This document shows positions 14,820 through 15,498 of a stretch of DNA of 15,498 bases, one piece after another. The first letter of the stretch is position 1. Every line of letters begins with the position of its first letter. Origin of the DNA: RGIG5612 sp045599965. GTDB lineage: Bacteria; Bacillota; Clostridia; Lachnospirales; Lachnospiraceae. The position numbers and the translations under genes are program-made. The notes below the pieces were generated by a model that saw only the letters and a list, made by a program, of their open reading frames with translations, was not told the DNA's origin and made no database searches. The stretch covers positions 1 to 15,498 of the forward strand of contig JAZRXA010000011.1 in NCBI GenBank assembly GCA_045599965.1, read 5' to 3'.

Positions 14820-14869
14820 AATTAATAATTATTAATGAAAAAAAAATTAATGGAAAAGGGGAATTAATC

Positions 14870-15498
14870 GTGTTTGTAGAATATTTATTATTTGGCTTAG
14901 CAGCTTTTCTTTCAATCTTGTTTGCCGTAATTTTTATTACGAGAAAAGCAAGAAAAACTGATGCAACATCTCTTGTATTAAAAGCAATTGCAAGCATTTG
15001 CTTTATATTACTTACATGTTCCGCATTTAATTTTGGCGCAAGTTTCTTCCTTGCAGTTTTAGTTGTCGCAGGCCAAGCATTTGGTATTTTAGGAGATATC
15101 TTCCTCGACATGAAATACTTATATCGTCAAGATAGTGATGTCTACACCTTTACAGGCTTTATCGTATTCTTAGTAGGCCATCTCTTCTTTACTGTATTTA
15201 TGTTCATTACTTTTGGGTCAAACTTGCTAATGATTTTAATCTCACTTGCAGTAGCAATCGTTTTAGCATTAATTATTTACTTTGCATCAGAAAAAATTGC
15301 TGGTCTTGTTTATGGAAAATTTAAGTTAATCTCATCAATTTATATGTTTGTTCTAGCATTTACAATGATGTTTGCAATACTTCAAGTTTTCTTAAACAAC
15401 ACAGGATTCTTTACAATAACAAAGATTCTTTTAGCTGTTGGTTTTGTATTCTTTATGTTAAGCGATCTTGTATTAGCAATGATTTACTTTACACCTGA
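14870..15498 (+). CDS. YhhN/TMEM86 (lysoplasmalogenase-like) family membrane protein, 3' end outside window
   Basis: A frame opening at GTG 14870 continues without a stop to the window edge, giving 209 visible residues. The start follows AAGGGG with about eight bases of spacing, and an in-frame stop lies just upstream at 14819, so no longer start exists. The protein is hydrophobic with about seven or eight predicted membrane segments. The pair of segments GILGDIFLDM (about residue 72) and FTGFIVFLVGHLFFT, and the late motif FVFFMLSDLVLAMIYF, match the layout of the YhhN family, where conserved aspartates in GD and SD are probable active-site residues. The family includes lysoplasmalogenases, but many bacterial members are uncharacterised, so the substrate is not assigned. 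It is divergent from the EIIC-like gene. Confidence 0.75.
   Translation, partial: MFVEYLLFGLAAFLSILFAVIFITRKARKTDATSLVLKAIASICFILLTCSAFNFGASFFLAVLVVAGQAFGILGDIFLDMKYLYRQDSDVYTFTGFIVFLVGHLFFTVFMFITFGSNLLMILISLAVAIVLALIIYFASEKIAGLVYGKFKLISSIYMFVLAFTMMFAILQVFLNNTGFFTITKILLAVGFVFFMLSDLVLAMIYFTP

Larger units (their letters stand above)
14518..14869. other. AT-rich divergent intergenic region without a gene
   Basis: The stretch between the EIIC-like gene and the YhhN-family gene is very AT-rich. Both strands have only short open frames of biased, low-complexity composition and no good binding sites, so I see no gene. It holds a perfect DnaA box (14594-14602), several weaker CCACA-type relatives, a hairpin at 14750-14771, and a 16-base AT palindrome at 14821-14836 (ATTAATAATTATTAAT). 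Confidence 0.6.

Noticed and set aside
14835..14867. Ten-codon leader frame (MKKKLMEKGN) ending two bases before the GTG start
   Set aside because: No binding site precedes its ATG and its sequence is mostly the A-rich binding region of the next gene.
14716..15111. 131-codon minus-strand frame overlapping the YhhN-family gene
   Set aside because: It is antisense to a frame with a good binding site, membrane segments and family motifs; its composition is a shadow of that gene.

Overview
The window is about 15.5 kb of low-GC DNA with Firmicutes-type signals: strong AGGAGG-like ribosome binding sites, U-tailed hairpin terminators, a class I-alpha glutamine synthetase, a single-chain clostridial-type PurL and a ZTP riboswitch. 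It most resembles an uncultured, probably gut-associated member of the Clostridia. That placement is an inference from gene content and composition, since no rRNA or other marker is present. UGA is not used as a sense codon in any gene I read.

Layout, left to right. (1) The 3' end of asnS (+) converges on the purine cluster across one bidirectional terminator. (2) A nine-gene purine cluster on the minus strand, 410-11623, is transcribed in the order purE, purC, purF, purM, purN, purO-type IMP cyclohydrolase, stand-alone AICAR transformylase, purD, purL. Genes are separated by at most about 30 bases and several stops and starts touch or overlap. (3) The cluster is preceded by a promoter, a ZTP (pfl motif) aptamer and an overlapping intrinsic terminator, 11643-11782. 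(4) Upstream on the same strand is glnA (glutamine synthetase), with a structured 3' hairpin and an unusual 215-base leader. (5) Then comes an orphan membrane EIIC-like protein (-) with a near-consensus promoter and an inverted-repeat operator candidate. (6) An AT-rich 400-base divergent intergenic region holds one perfect DnaA box. (7) The window ends inside a YhhN/TMEM86-family membrane protein (+) that starts at GTG.

The cluster encodes nearly all of de novo IMP synthesis: PRPP to phosphoribosylamine (PurF), GAR (PurD), FGAR (PurN), FGAM (PurL), AIR (PurM), CAIR (PurE), SAICAR (PurC), then AICAR to FAICAR (transformylase) and IMP (PurO). PurB and PurK are not in the window. Two features depart from the textbook pathway. 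The usual bifunctional PurH is replaced by a stand-alone transformylase plus an archaeal-type PurO cyclohydrolase. PurF has lost the N-terminal cysteine nucleophile and the surrounding glutaminase residues, yet keeps its PRPP site and the Fe-S cysteines. PurL in the same operon keeps a complete glutaminase triad. The ZTP riboswitch ties expression to build-up of the AICAR-derived alarmone, and so to shortage of 10-formyl-tetrahydrofolate, the co-substrate of PurN and the transformylase.
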